Assembly: GCA_021234155.1 (NCBI GenBank)
Contig: JAJEKV010000044.1
Span: forward strand, 9,396,777-9,460,776
DNA: 64,000 nucleotides
Direction: 5' to 3'
From: Isoetes taiwanensis
Taxonomy: Eukaryota > Streptophyta > Lycopodiopsida > Isoetales > Isoetaceae
Under the pieces are notes generated by a model. That model did not search any database. It saw only the letters and a program-made list of their open reading frames with translations, and was not told the DNA's origin. Each line of letters begins with the position of its first letter. Position 1 is the stretch's first letter. Position numbers and translations under genes: made by a program. This document shows, piece by piece, positions 24,057 to 35,649 of the stretch.

Positions 24057-24168
24057 TAGTACTTATACTTCCCTAAAACCATCCCCGCTTGGATGGTCTG
24101 CTTCCTTGGGCTTGATCTGCTTGGGCCAAAATAAAGTTTCTTCTTACCTCTGCCCTTTGTTCTGTCTA

Positions 24169-25015
24169 CTATATTCCAGCCTTTGTCTTCCATGTCGAGA
24201 AGGTCTTCAATTCTTTGAGTTTCAGCTGGGAGTCTGCAACGTCTCCCTGATGTGTGGATTCTGGATTCTTAGGTAAAGTAAATATAAAATCTCCAGTGTC
24301 GATTCTCACGGATAGGTTGATATTTTTGATGAGGACTACCATATTGTCCTGTATCTCCACCTTCGAGGGGTTATCATAAAACTCACTTTGATTATGAGTA
24401 ATCTGAGTCTGATTGATGTTCTTATCAGATTCTTCATCAACCCTATTTAACCCTGTATCCTCCTTGTTAGTGGCATTCGGGATCCAAACCTGTTTTTGAT
24501 ACTTTTGGTTTGGGGCTGACAAAGGTTCTTGGATCGGCCACTTAGAATAGTTAATAGTAAGATCCAAGAATTCATCGGTCTTGACTCTGATCTTGATCTT
24601 CTTCTTCCAGTCGGAGTTGATCCTCTTAGATATGCAGACCGAGGGGAAGTTTGTTTGAGGAATGTTGATTTCGAGGACCTCCCCCAGGGAATCACAAAGG
24701 GCAGTTAAATGGGATCGAGTCCAAAAGGCAGGGGGAAGATTCGGAAAGGACAACCAAGTTGAAGTTTGAATTTTCTCCACCGTACCCGGTATGAAATTGG
24801 GAGACCAATTCATAATGTAAAAAGGAGCATTGTTAATGAAATCCAACTTCCTCCTTAGAATTTGCTTGACACAGATCTCATCTCTACAGACAATTTGAAA
24901 GGTCTTCTTATCCAGCTTAAGAATAGAAAGGATAGGGATGTGCTGGGATTTAGTAATCCAATTCTTAATTTCCCCTTGATTTGGGCAGATACGCGGGAAA
25001 TGTATAAGAATAGCA
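24169..25015 (-). pseudogene. LINE ORF1, 3' half (DUF4283-type gag-like protein)
   Basis: This frame is open from the transposon junction at 25015 down to a stop at 24169, about 280 codons. It contains FPRICPNQGEIKNW, then NAPFYIMNWSPNF, TSTWLSFPNLPPAFW and LTALCDSLGEVLEI, the pattern of the DUF4283 domain of plant L1 ORF1 proteins. These proteins bind element RNA (known for the family). I do not see an intact CCHC knuckle after the domain. Joined in frame with 34067-35020 it would make a protein of about 600 residues. Confidence 0.85.
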
Positions 25016-25969
25016 GGGTAAAAGAAAGCTAGGGTGTCTTACATTTGGCCAAATGTAGAGTAAGAGATGTATCACATTTCAAATACATAACCGTTTTTTC
25101 AGTATGTACATAATAGCTATATTATGGAATCTTTTTCGGAACTACTTGCCACGTCAATTAAAACGCCAATCATGAAGCGATTTCAATTCCGCCCGTAACC
25201 ACTCCAAAAGCGCTGAGCGTTAGGAGAATTTCCCACTTTCGGCTAAAACTTCCTGACTCGGGATTTCCCTCCTTCTTGCGAATTCCTCCAGCTAACCTAA
25301 ACCCACGCAAGAACCATGATGAACAACGAAAGGAGCAATGGCGCAAGAAGATTGCAATATCGGGGAATGTGACAAAAGAAAATGAAGCGTAAGATTGATG
25401 AAATTTGTAAATTTATATATGATCGTTCAAGATTTACGTCCCGTGCAAAGGAGAGCTTTTAGCGATGAAAAACATTCGGGATGAAAGGCTGCACTTCTTT
25501 TTGAACTGCCATTGGAAATCCAGCAAGCAATTCGGAAGGATACTATGCTAAAAAAATATCCGTGAAGGTCTGCGGGGAAGTGAAAAGAGCAAATAGCAAT
25601 GATAAATTAGCGACTAAGCATTCCACATTATCAATGATTGTTGGTGAGAATGGAAAACTTCGGGCAAAAAGGAGTAGCCTCGAGAATTCTTCAAGTGCAA
25701 GCAAGAAACCTCACAAAAGCTGCAATTAGAAGCGGATGTCATTATCAGGTGCTAATATGTGGGCACGGAGGAAGGCAACCCAGGCGAGACATGCCCCGGA
25801 ATCAACCAAGCGGTTGGTAAATGAGTTTTGGTTAACCCACACAAAAACTTCTCAAAGTACGAGGGATGTCGGGAAGAAAAGGACACTTCAATCCGTTTTT
25901 GGACATGCCCCAGGTCAGCTTTTTAAGTCTTTTTTAATCCTCTTTCTTGCAAGCTTGATAGAAGCTAGC

Positions 25970-26480
25970 TTATGTGCATCTGGATAAGTTTAGTAATCCT
26001 ATTTGCATTCCATGTAAGGGATGTATCGATATACATTGTAGTACATCCAACTACAATAATTATATTTTTACACTTGAGGTACTGAATGGGCTATGTTTAA
26101 CAGGGAAAAGTACTTGGATGTACTTCGGATACATCCAATGTGGCATAAGGCAGAAAATGTGTTGAAAGTCAGTGTGTTATTATAGTCTTGCTTTTTGTAG
26201 TTTCCCAAGTACATTATAGTACATTTTAAGCCTTTCTGATCTCAGGATAGTCTTTAAAGATAGGGTGATACATAAAAGTATTTAAATGTACTTCCTTCCA
26301 TAAGAAAAGTATGAAATACATACATAATATCTGTTGATAATCTTGCATCGTGACACAGTTTACATATTGAGTTTTTATGTACATCTGGAACTCTTTGGAG
26401 TACATTATTTATACATTTGTACATATCATGTAATACCGGGGTATGTATGATGGTGTGGTATAGTAGTTGAATGTATATCA
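25970..26480. repeat. Left subterminal GTACAT/ATGTAC-rich zone of the 9-kb transposon
   Basis: More than a dozen GTACAT, ATGTAC, GTACTT or TACATT words lie on both strands (for example TTGTAGTACATCC, AAGTACATTATAGTACATT, TTATGTACATCTGG). A matching zone lies near the other end. Such arrays commonly bind transposase in other superfamilies; here that role is inferred. Confidence 0.6.
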
Positions 26481-26859
26481 AATCATGATCCGAAAGTGCC
26501 ATAGAACTAATGCAATGTCGCAACATCTTTGAATTAAAGTAAGTAGTTCTAATTTATATCTTACTTATACATGCCATTTTTTCCTTGCAGTGAATTGTAT
26601 GAGATGTTCAAAGATGAACATCTGAAGTGAAGATTAGCATCGAAAGTTCGAGTGCTTAAGCCTACGTGTGTGAGAAGGTTGAAAGAGGAACACATCTTCG
26701 CTGGCGTGAAGCATGAACAAGCTGATCTATCTGGGGAAGCTTTTAGCGTCTGAGGGAACAAATTCATGCCAACCTGTACATGTTCTTGTGGTGTTTGTGC
26801 GTGAGATGAGAACAATGGCGTCTGTAAGCTCCTTCTAAAACATTTCAAAATGTTGGTGC

Positions 26860-27960
26860 TATGTGGAGAGCTACGATTGTGATAAGGAAGGCGAAGAGTG
26901 GCATAGTTTGATTTGTGTGAAGGGAGAGTGCGTAAGCTGTGGCTTGAAAATATTCAAATCTGTCCTAAGGGAAAGAAAGAGTCGAGAATGAGAACATTGA
27001 ATGGCAAGTTTACAAATGCGTGAAGCGAACCTTCCAAAGTTTGGCACTTCAAGGAGGTTGAAGCTTGTTCTTGAAAGCGGGACTCGAGGTACATTGCTTG
27101 ACAAGATGTTTGACACCTTACAAAGTTCACTATTCACAACTTTTGACAAGTTGGCCGGAGCAAACAATTCAGGAAATCGATGCAAAAATTTGAGGGATGA
27201 TTCTGTTTTGTCGGTAATGGACTTTTTTGAGAACTACACTGCGACCATTGGGGAAGTTCAGTCGAGCATTGGAACAATGACCCGGATAACTATTAAGGTG
27301 CATATAACCATGATGAAAGTCAATGGCGAGCTGAAAAAATTTGTTCATTTGTATGTTTAGATGTTATGAAGCATGATGCTTTCTTTGTTGGTGCACTCAA
27401 GAAGCACCATATTTGGATGATGCAAAAAGGTTTTGGCCACATCAAATACCATGTCATGTGGTCTGATGGGTGTGCCGCTTTCGGTTTAAGTGTTCTCGAG
27501 CCTTTTTATTTGAATGTGGCCCAATATTATAACAGGTATAAAATTAGGATGCGATTGGAATTATTTTGGCTCAGGGCCGCGGAAAAGGAGAACATGATGG
27601 GCGGTTTGCTTTTGGAGAAAAGGTTCCTAGCAGGGCGAGCAAAGGAAAGAGAATGGTGTTCGATTTTGGGTGCCAACTCTGCTTGCACTTTGCTGAGACA
27701 AAAGAAGTGCAAAATGATGAGAGTCATATGGGAGGTGATGGCGAGAAGACATTATGGGGGGACCCTCGTTCAGATTGTGAGACATTGCACGGTACTCTAG
27801 CTATACATTGTGTGTGCGCTATTAATCCGGTGACCCAACACTTGTCATGTATAGATCCTGTTATGTTTTGCAATGGTTGCTTGAATTTCGGATGGGAGAA
27901 TGTGAGAATCTCGAGCATTGTGGTGCATGGAAGCTGCACAAATGGAGCCTAGCCCGCCCG
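26860..27960 (+). pseudogene. Decayed DDE transposase
   Basis: Three conserved blocks in the expected order identify it. DFFENYT lies near 27219-27239, WSDGCAA near 27459-27479, and GRGKGEHDG near 27574-27600, matching the HGKGxxDG block of the family. I take the acidic residues of these blocks as the likely catalytic triad, from a general memory of DFxENY/WSDG-type transposases. Other pieces include MTRITIKVHITMM after the first block and KHDAFFVG before the second. Upstream, Cys pairs (CVKGECVSCG, about 26915-26945) may be a zinc-binding region. Blocks two and three are in different frames and stops interrupt them, so this copy cannot make a full protein. Confidence 0.7.
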
Positions 27961-28450
27961 AGGTACGAACAGAAAAAGAGCTAGTTGGTTTTTATGCGGT
28001 GATGAGCAAGAACTATCCAGATGTACTCCAAATTGGAGACATATTTGCATCTTTGCTGCCCGAGGGAATCATGAAAATGTTCCATGCGCCGTCCTCCTAT
28101 GCGTGAAGGAGATGCATATTCTTGGGGAAGATGTGATTAGCGACTATGGAAATAGAATCTTTGGGGTGCGGGGTTATAGCTGGTCATTACTATCAAGCTG
28201 CTACAAGGCACACAAAGCACAAGTACAAGTTCTTTGGATGACAAAATATAGTATTGGTACCGGTGAATGCATGGTGGAGCAAAGTTCGCGATGCGGCCAG
28301 GTCAAGCATAAGTTGAAGGACGCGTCACGGCATATATGATCACCACGAGAGGTGCATGACATGCTTATATCAAGCCTACGAGATTGTTGAGTGCACATGA
28401 CTAAGTTCTGTACAAAGGAACTTTCATATTTGCCATCATCTTCATTTATG

Positions 28451-28976
28451 TTGAAAACTAGTCGATTCTTTGTTTTTTTTTGTTATTTACTTGTTTTTAA
28501 TCTGAAGTGCATTTTGATACTTCAATTTCAGTATCCACGGAATATCTTCTGTGACCAAAGCAAAATGTATATCCAGAAAGTACAAAATGTTTATCAATTG
28601 TTGCATGAAGTTAAACTAGTCGTGTTATGTTGAGAAAAACTTTCGACTTAAGTTTTTGTTATTTACTTATTTTTTCGAAGTGCATTTTGATACTTAAATT
28701 TCGGTATCCGGAGTAATATCTTACGTGACCAAGCAAATGTATATCGAAAGTACAAAATGTTTATCGATTGTTGCATGAAGAAGTTAAACTGTGCGTGTTA
28801 TGTTGAGAAAACTAGTCGATTCTTTGCAAGTTTTTTCTTATTTACTTATTTTTAATCTGAAGTGCATTTTGATACTTAAATTTCAGTATCACACAATATC
28901 TACGTTTCCAAGCACAATGTATATCGAAAAGTACAAAATGTTCATCAATTGTTGCATGAAGAAGTTAAACTAGTCT
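28451..28976. repeat. Three-copy minisatellite, about 173-182-bp period
   Basis: AAGTGCATTTTGATACT recurs at 28505, 28678 and 28860. Each copy continues through ATGTATATC, AAAGTACAAAATGTT and TTGTTGCATGAAG to GTTAAACT. Copies differ by small indels. The array lies between the transposase and the Ulp1-like part. Confidence 0.85.
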
Positions 28977-30150
28977 CGTGAACTTGTTACGTTAGAATGG
29001 ATATCAATAGCTTTTCTTTTGATTCATGAAACAAAGAAGAAAAGTGGAACATGTATGGAGACAAAACTCTTGTATTACATATCACAAGATATACAACTTT
29101 GGTCATATCGGATATGATGCCAATATATACAAGTCACATTTGTTCATGTTTTATATTAACATTAATTTACATTCAAAATCACGGTCACGGCCCGATGTGA
29201 AGCGATTACATACTATACGCTTTGTTTCAATATGTTACTTTCTTGCTGACTTGTCCATAGCACGGACATGCCATCTCTATCCTTGTAGCCCTCGAAAGCA
29301 TTTGCCTCAAGCATTTGTTAGTACATCGGATGGATTGCGTAAAGGATTACGCTTCACATCTTTTAGTGCGGTGCTATCAACAAACCCTCTAGCCATGGTT
29401 TTGAAGTGTCAAAGGGCACATTATTGTCTTCAACATCACTTTCCTGCCATGAAGGTGGGCATATGCAATTTTCGTTGGGATTGAAGAGCATCTTGTACTT
29501 TCGGGGTGTCTACTATTAGTGTGTTCTTTGTTATTCTGTCCCGGATACTTCACCATTATATAAACTCAATTGGCTTGGATACAAAGGTTTATCTTCACTT
29601 TTGTCAGGAATCCCGGAAAGGCTCCAAGCGATGGCTTCCATCAAAGGTGAACCTTAAGTCCCTTATCTGCGTCATTGTCAAGATTTTATCCATTACTCTT
29701 GATAGGTTCCATGGAGCTATTGATGACCATATTCCTACTTCAAAGTGTTCAAATACAAATTCGGGAATTTGTCTAGGTGAACCTTAAAAACAATACTTTC
29801 TTGCCTATTATGTCATAATTTCCAACTAGGCGATCATGCGATACCAAAGTCCTATGTATTTGTTTTGCCAAAACATTATTGATATCAAACACTATCAACC
29901 TTTTTACGTACACTGATATGAAAAACGAACATGCAATTTATCAATAAAGTATGGTGGAGTTGAATAAAAAGAGATTGTATTCAAATTCAATGAAAAATGT
30001 GTATTTTATAATCAAATAGTGTTTAGCATTGACAATAGGGAGATTTTGTTTCTTAGCAACATTTATTAGTACCGGTGGTCTAATAGGTTGGTCGCGATTT
30101 GAATGTGGTCTAACTCACAGTAGTGCTTTCGGTGAGAACATCCACGACGA

Positions 30151-30405
30151 TCAGATGCATACTTTGTCAAGAAGAACGAGTTTGGGTAATCTGCAAATGT
30201 GACAACAATACTTACATAATAAGTAGTTAAAACCATTTGTTTGCAAGACAAAGAAGTGAGACACACTCACATTGGTAGTTTTACCACACCGGTTGTGTCT
30301 ACAAACTACGCATATAAAATTTTGCACATAGAGGCCACATGAATCCCCATCTTTACTTTGTGGACACTTATGAATCTTCACAGCTGGTGAAGGATTTTTG
30401 TCCAT
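30151..30405 (-). pseudogene. Ulp1/SENP-type cysteine protease (C48), catalytic-Cys fragment
   Basis: Minus-strand reading KCPQSKDGDSCGLYVQNF matches the C48 signature PQQxxGxxCGxYV, with the nucleophile Cys codon at 30337-30339 and the oxyanion Gln seven residues before it. C48 proteases remove SUMO-like modifiers. Related genes ride in several plant DNA transposon groups (well known for some Mutator-like elements). The His and Asp catalytic blocks should lie upstream (30.4-31.2 kb) but I could not place them. Stops and frame changes make this a remnant. K/R-rich pieces on the minus strand near 33.6-33.7 kb may be its disordered N-terminus (weak). Confidence 0.7.
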
Positions 30406-32039
30406 GCTTCAAAAAGTGGGACTTTCGACACAAGCGTGCCATAGGTGAGGATATGGAGCACGCAAAGACCGGATCTATTTTGTAGCAAATGAATGAAAAG
30501 AAATTTGCTAACATGGTATCCAATCTACTCAATATTAATAAAAGGAGATGTGAAATACAAATACCTCTTAAGTGCAAGCATGTCAGCGTCAATGTCCTGC
30601 GAGGAATTGAAGATCGAATGTTGATGGTGTTCTTACTCTTAGTAAGTGCCATGTTGAAGATGCCAAAGTGTGATGTTGGTAACTCTACATAGCATTGGAA
30701 TCATGATCCATCGCACTTCAGCCAATTTATCCACAGCAAGAGCTACCTTTACAATATCTCTTCCACGCGGAGGCTGCCATAGATTTATCTTTTAAGCTTG
30801 CCTTGGCCCATGCCACCAAATTCCATGAAAGGCTGTCGGTGGGAAGAACGGGACGTCGGCCTTCTTATCATCACGGAACGAAGGCTGCGGTACCTATAAC
30901 AAGTTGAAAAGGATACAATTACTAACTTGACTTACACATACAAATGAACAAGTTCAAAGTCCATGCACTGGCATACATATCCACATGCGGTTGGAAAAAT
31001 TCCCCCCACATCCATGTCCGGCACATCTTGTTCAAATAAATAACACTCCATTTCCAGGGCAAAGATCGGGGAAAATCCTTGCCTTCTTGAGCTTCATCAT
31101 TGGTTCGACAAGGCATTGTATGGCTGTATTGAGCTCGCGATGCGGGTTCAATGACCACTACATTTACACAAATCATCTACATTAAATCTACTACTATCCA
31201 TATTATTTTAAAGTTTTTAACTTGGATACTAGATGTAGAAAAAATGTAAGAAATGTAGATCAAGTTACACGTAGAGATCATTCTTACGCTCTGGCCGTCT
31301 TGTTTTTCTGAGTCAGGTATCCATTTCCTTCCCTACTTTTTGGTTTCCTCACTTTCAGATTCTTATTAGGTCCGGAATCCTCAAATGCAACCTCTTCGAT
31401 TTCTCATTGTCGAGGAATTTGATCCTTTGCTATGTATGGGAAGCAAGTTTTGACACAAACTTAAAAGTATAGGGCTCTACATCTTGATGCTTTCGGAATA
31501 TTCCTCTTCATTAGGACACCGTAAACATAGGATGTCATGGATTTCTCGGTTCTTTGTACACTAAAATAAAATGCTTTTTCTTACACTGTTTCCTCTTTGC
31601 TTCAATTATCTTCTTGTGGCTTTTTAGGGTGGAGTTCTTCTTTGGAGTCACATCTTCTAGCTGGCGCCTTTACTTTTGAAGATGTGGCCTTTAGTCGTGC
31701 TCCCTCAATCTCTCGAAGTTCGCTCATGTAATCGGAATGTCACCATCTGGGACACGAAGTGCCGACCTCCTCAACGTATCACCTTGAGGAATAGTGATTT
31801 TGCTTTTCCTTCAATCAACTTTGCTTTCTTTCCCTCGGCTACATCTTGCACCTCAATTTTTTCTTTGGAACCTCAAAGCTGTGAAAACGAACCAAGAATA
31901 AGAAATTGCTTCCTCGACACAATGCAAATCGAATTTGAAAAACAAGCCTTTTGTCGTGGTGTAATTTACGCTCATTAGTTTTTTGGCACTTTGAAGTTCG
32001 AAAATAAATCACATAGCGGTCGGATATGGTCTCAAACTA

Positions 32040-32475
32040 ATGGGTCTCTAAATTGCGTACATATCAATAGTCTTGTACATATTACTAGAACCGGGATCTA
32101 CATTGAAGTACTTTGAGGAGTACATACATATGTAAAAAGCTATTTTATCGGATGGAATGTACATGTAATGTACATGAATGTGCTCAATAACATGCACATG
32201 TACACATCACACAATTACATAAAATACCTCTAAATGTTACGCCACAAAACTTCAAGACACAACTCCTAATTTTATGTATTTAAGTTCTACATTTAGGACC
32301 CTACATCGTGAATGTACAACATGTATGTAAGAAACACATATATGTATGACATGCAAGCCAAGGAACTATAAGTATAAAATAACCAATTACACTCCTACAT
32401 GTCAGTAGCAAAACCTTAAAGTGCGAAGAATCTACATGTAAATGGATTCTACATGTAAATGGATTCTACATTGCG
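32040..32475. repeat. Right subterminal TACAT-rich zone of the 9-kb transposon
   Basis: Dense GTACAT, TACATGTA and ATGTAC words, ending in an exact short tandem duplication of CTACATGTAAATGGATT (about 32432-32466). It mirrors the zone at 25970-26480, although it lies about 1.6 kb from the right end. Confidence 0.55.
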
Positions 32476-34066
32476 ATAATCCAGGTGCGACAAATTGAAC
32501 ATAAATCATGAAATAACGCTTACCTCCGATTAATGTACACACCCAAGGTCTTTGAAATGTTATCGTCCCATTTGCATGCTCTTGGGAAGGATAGTCCGCC
32601 AAAATAGAATATGAGAAAGCGAAGATATGAAATGAATGCCATGGAGCAACTAGGATAGGTTCATTATTAGCAAAGCCATTATCGCGAAAAACACACATCC
32701 ATGCAGATATGAATTTTTTCTTGGTGGAGAGATCACTAAGCTTGTTTTGGGCTGAAGGAGAATATTGCGAGAATGCATCATGTACTTATGCATATCATCA
32801 AGCCCGGGTCTGCTGACACTCAAAGCGAACTTTATTGGGCCTCCTCAAGTTGCGCAATCCTCTTTCACATAACTCCTTTTCTCAGAATGGCTTTCTCAAT
32901 GGCTCACGAGATTCTCTTGACATTTTCTTCCTTCGTTTCTATCTCTCATCAAAGGTCTACCTCCTGGCTGCCGCGGTCTTGATGTCTCTCTTATTACGCT
33001 TGGCGTCATGAGAGAACACTATTGATGTCTTCTTGTATACGTGTGCTGGGTCCTCTTCATGTGCATCCTTTCTTCACGAAATCTTATTTTTATATTGTCG
33101 TAATTAAATGGCTGGATTTTTAGGTTCTTCAACCTTGGATGTCTTGCTAATTAACTCTCATGACAACTGGCACAGCGAGTTTACGCAAATTCAAGCTCTT
33201 CTTAGGGTAAAATCCTTGCTGAAATTTAGGAACCTTGGATGTGGATTTAGAGGTCGCAATTTCTTCCGTAATAGCAGATTCTTTTGCTCCTCCCTTTGCC
33301 AAATCTTTGGCCAAAACTTTAAAAGTATCCCAATCTACTTTTTACACGTCAATTGAAGGGCAAATGCACGAGCAAAGTACTTCGAGGGTACATGGCGATT
33401 TGTGACCTCAGCTTACCAAAACAATTTCATAATGTTTGTAGAAGTTTCGGCCCACTCGGCTTCACGCTAGATTCTTTGAACCCCAGAGTATGTCTTTGGG
33501 CCCCCTTCGCTAGTCCATTATATTTGTAAAATCTGGAAAAATTTCATCTGCGTTTACACATCTTACATGCTTTGCTTCCACAGCGGCGGGTTCTTCACAA
33601 ATAAGTCTTCTTTTGGCCCCTGGTTCCTCGAGAGTTTGAACCTTCCTCTTGTTTTTCGGCTTTTCTTGCTAGAATCGGCTATTTTCAAATTTTGTTTTAA
33701 CGGGTGACTTAGGAGGCAAAGGCGTCCATTGCTTGGATTTTTGGCAAAAGGATTTGAGGAAGAAGAATAGTTCTGGTCGAGATTACCCGTTGATCACTTT
33801 CGAGAAACCATGTAAAATTGGAGCGGTGGGCAAATTTTTTCCTAAGCAGGAAACACCGCGCAATCTCCCTCCGAAAAATTGCAATGAAGGTCCGTTCTGG
33901 TTGCCACTGCCACTCATAATTTTGAATTGCTGACGTGGCTACTCCTAATCATTACATATCCCAACTAACTAAAATTCAAAAAAATAACAAAAACGGGTGC
34001 CTACATGCCCTACATTATACATAATGTAAGGGCATTTTTTTTAGACACCCTAGCTTTCTTTTACCC

Positions 34067-35020
34067 AGCATTCTTGGAAAACATGTCAGTAGCAGAAGAA
34101 TCCAGAACTCCAAACAAATCTACAAATTCCCCATTGACCGTCTTCTAAATTCCTGGGTTAGTCGGTTGAGAAACAGAGGGTCTGTCATTCATAAGAATAT
34201 TTTTATAAGAGGGAAGAGAAGGTGGACCTTTTATTTTGTCATTCTTGCCGACTATCGGGATGGAGTTACTAATTTTGTTCTCTCCGATCTTCATCTTCGG
34301 GACATTCAGCGCAGAGAGCCTGACCTCCTCACAGTTCCCACAGTCGCAAGAATTCACCTCTTCCGGATTGAAGAATCCGTTGGAGTCCTTGATGTTACAT
34401 GCTTTTGCCGATTTTTTTCCTCTTAGCTGATAAACCTCCAGGGATGTTGAAATCCCTTCCAGGGGTTCGTTCAGAACTAGACCTTGCCTAAAAATTTTCC
34501 TGTGCCTTTCGATGACATGGTCCTTGGCCTCTTCCCACCTCCTTATGAGCCTAATACTCGCATTTGAATTCTCTCTTAGCCCATCCCATTGCATGATTAG
34601 GTTCTTAACTTTTGCTAGCAGCTCGTCCATGCAGGCCCTGAAAATACTGTTCTTGAGGCTGCAGCAATCCGTCTCAGTGTGTCCCTGTTTAACTGTTATA
34701 AGCTTGTATAGGGTGTTGTCTAATTCCTACATGTAGCCGAAGGTATTCCATACCCAGTCCCTGTCGTTGGATCTTCCGTTCATATAATCTTTATCAATGC
34801 TCTCCATCTTTTCCCTGCATGTCAGTATTTCGACTTCTTCATGCACTCCCATGCAGAAGGCTGCTGCCTTCTGCTGGTCCTTTATAATCTCCAACCCTGT
34901 ATATAGTTCTTTCAGAATCCCCCAAGCTTTATCATTCTTGCTATCAACGGAAAATGCAGCTTCTATTAGGTCGTCTTCCTTAACTGCTGTGCGGGCCGGG
35001 GTTTTCGCCTTGGTCCTCAT
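34067..35020 (-). pseudogene. LINE ORF1, 5' half, two in-frame TAG stops
   Basis: Starts at the ATG at 35020 (MRTKAKTPARTAV) and stays in one frame to the transposon junction, about 318 codons, broken only by TAG near 34727 and TAG near 34145. The N-terminal 200 residues are charged and probably helical (KAWGILKELYTGLEIIKDQ, IRLIRRWEEAKDHVIERHR), as in the coiled-coil region of many L1 ORF1 proteins. A Cys cluster NSCDCGNCEE occurs near 34310-34340. The frame continues at 25015 after removal of the transposon and AGCA. Confidence 0.85.
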
Positions 35021-35639
35021 GTCTATCGTAACTTTCGATTCTCCGCGAGGCGGCGAAGAGAAACCAGATTATCGAGATGGCGGATCTTTTTCCTTCACTT
35101 TTTCCCCCGAAGAGGTAGCGCCAATGATAACTCTTTCCTTCCAGAAGAAGAAGTTTGCCCAAGATTTGGCCGTGCAGGAAAATCTGGGAGAATCTGAGAT
35201 CCTAGAAATTCAAACTGACCCTACCGACAAGCCCCTTAGATCTGGCTCGGGGCCCAAGATGAACACTAATTGGAGACTAGAAACCTCCAAACCACCATGT
35301 CAAGATCTACGATATGTTGGGATGGCCGGAGGTCGAAAAATGTCGCCATGGTTGGAAGATTGGTTCGATCCCCGAGGGGCACTCATAGTAAAAGATTACG
35401 TTCAAATCTGTTCCCCCGGGGGCTAGAATGCGGTGGAGAATTGTGGGCTGCAACTCTTAAAGAACCCGATCTATCAAAGCAAAGAATGCACAAGAAGAAA
35501 AGAACTAAGCCCGAACCTACAAAAGCCTATTCTAGAATGAGATTCGACTGCATTGGTGATCAAATTTTCTAAAACAACTAAGGAATCCTGTAATTCCAGG
35601 GGGATCAAAGTAATTTCCAACCCACGGAGAACAGCCAAT
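35021..35639 (-). other. LINE 5' UTR
   Basis: 619 bp between the ORF1 start and the candidate target duplication at 35640-35649. It is GC-richer than its surroundings. The plus-strand ORF at 34797-35426 runs antisense across it and shows no motif, so I treat it as a shadow. L1 internal promoters lie in this position in other elements (inference here). Confidence 0.6.
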
Positions 35640-35649
35640 GCTGAATTTT

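Larger units (their letters stand above)
25016..34066. mobile_element. 9051-bp DNA transposon, 4-bp TSD, DDE transposase plus Ulp1-like gene
   Basis: Ends are GGGTAAAAGAAAGCTAGGGT (from 25016) and its exact reverse complement ending at 34066, both followed inward by GTCT. AGCA flanks both sides (25012-25015 and 34067-34070). Removing the insert and one AGCA restores the ORF1 frame of the host LINE exactly, so both ends are certain. Inside are a plus-strand transposase remnant (about 26.9-28.0 kb), a three-copy minisatellite, a minus-strand Ulp1-type protease remnant (about 30.2-30.4 kb) and GTACAT-rich subterminal zones. A 4-bp duplication and the DFxENY/WSDG transposase make a Sola-like superfamily my best guess, not a firm assignment. 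Confidence 0.93.
19875..35639 (-). mobile_element. Full-length L1-type LINE, split by a nested 9-kb DNA transposon
   Basis: Reading on the minus strand there is a 5' UTR (35639-35021), ORF1 with a DUF4283-type domain (35020-24169, interrupted by the insert), ORF2 with endonuclease and reverse transcriptase (24056-20405), a 3' UTR, and an AATAAA-A-rich end near 19876-19888. The decamer GCTGAATTTT lies immediately outside both ends (19865-19874 and 35640-35649), a candidate target-site duplication. Without the 9051-bp insert and its 4-bp duplication the element is about 6.7 kb, a usual length for plant L1. The ORFs carry only a few breaks, so the insertion is not very old. Confidence 0.85.

Noticed and set aside
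28451-28976. CRISPR-like array
   Set aside because: Whole units of about 175 bp repeat head-to-tail with no conserved short repeat and variable spacer, and the context is a plant transposon.
25016-34066. Classification of the 9-kb element as CACTA, hAT, Mutator or KDZ
   Set aside because: The 4-bp target duplication, GGGTAAAAG ends and DFxENY/WSDG transposase do not fit those groups.
34797-35426. 209-residue plus-strand ORF
   Set aside because: It runs antisense across LINE ORF1 and the LINE 5' UTR, shows no motif, and the minus-strand reading explains the region.
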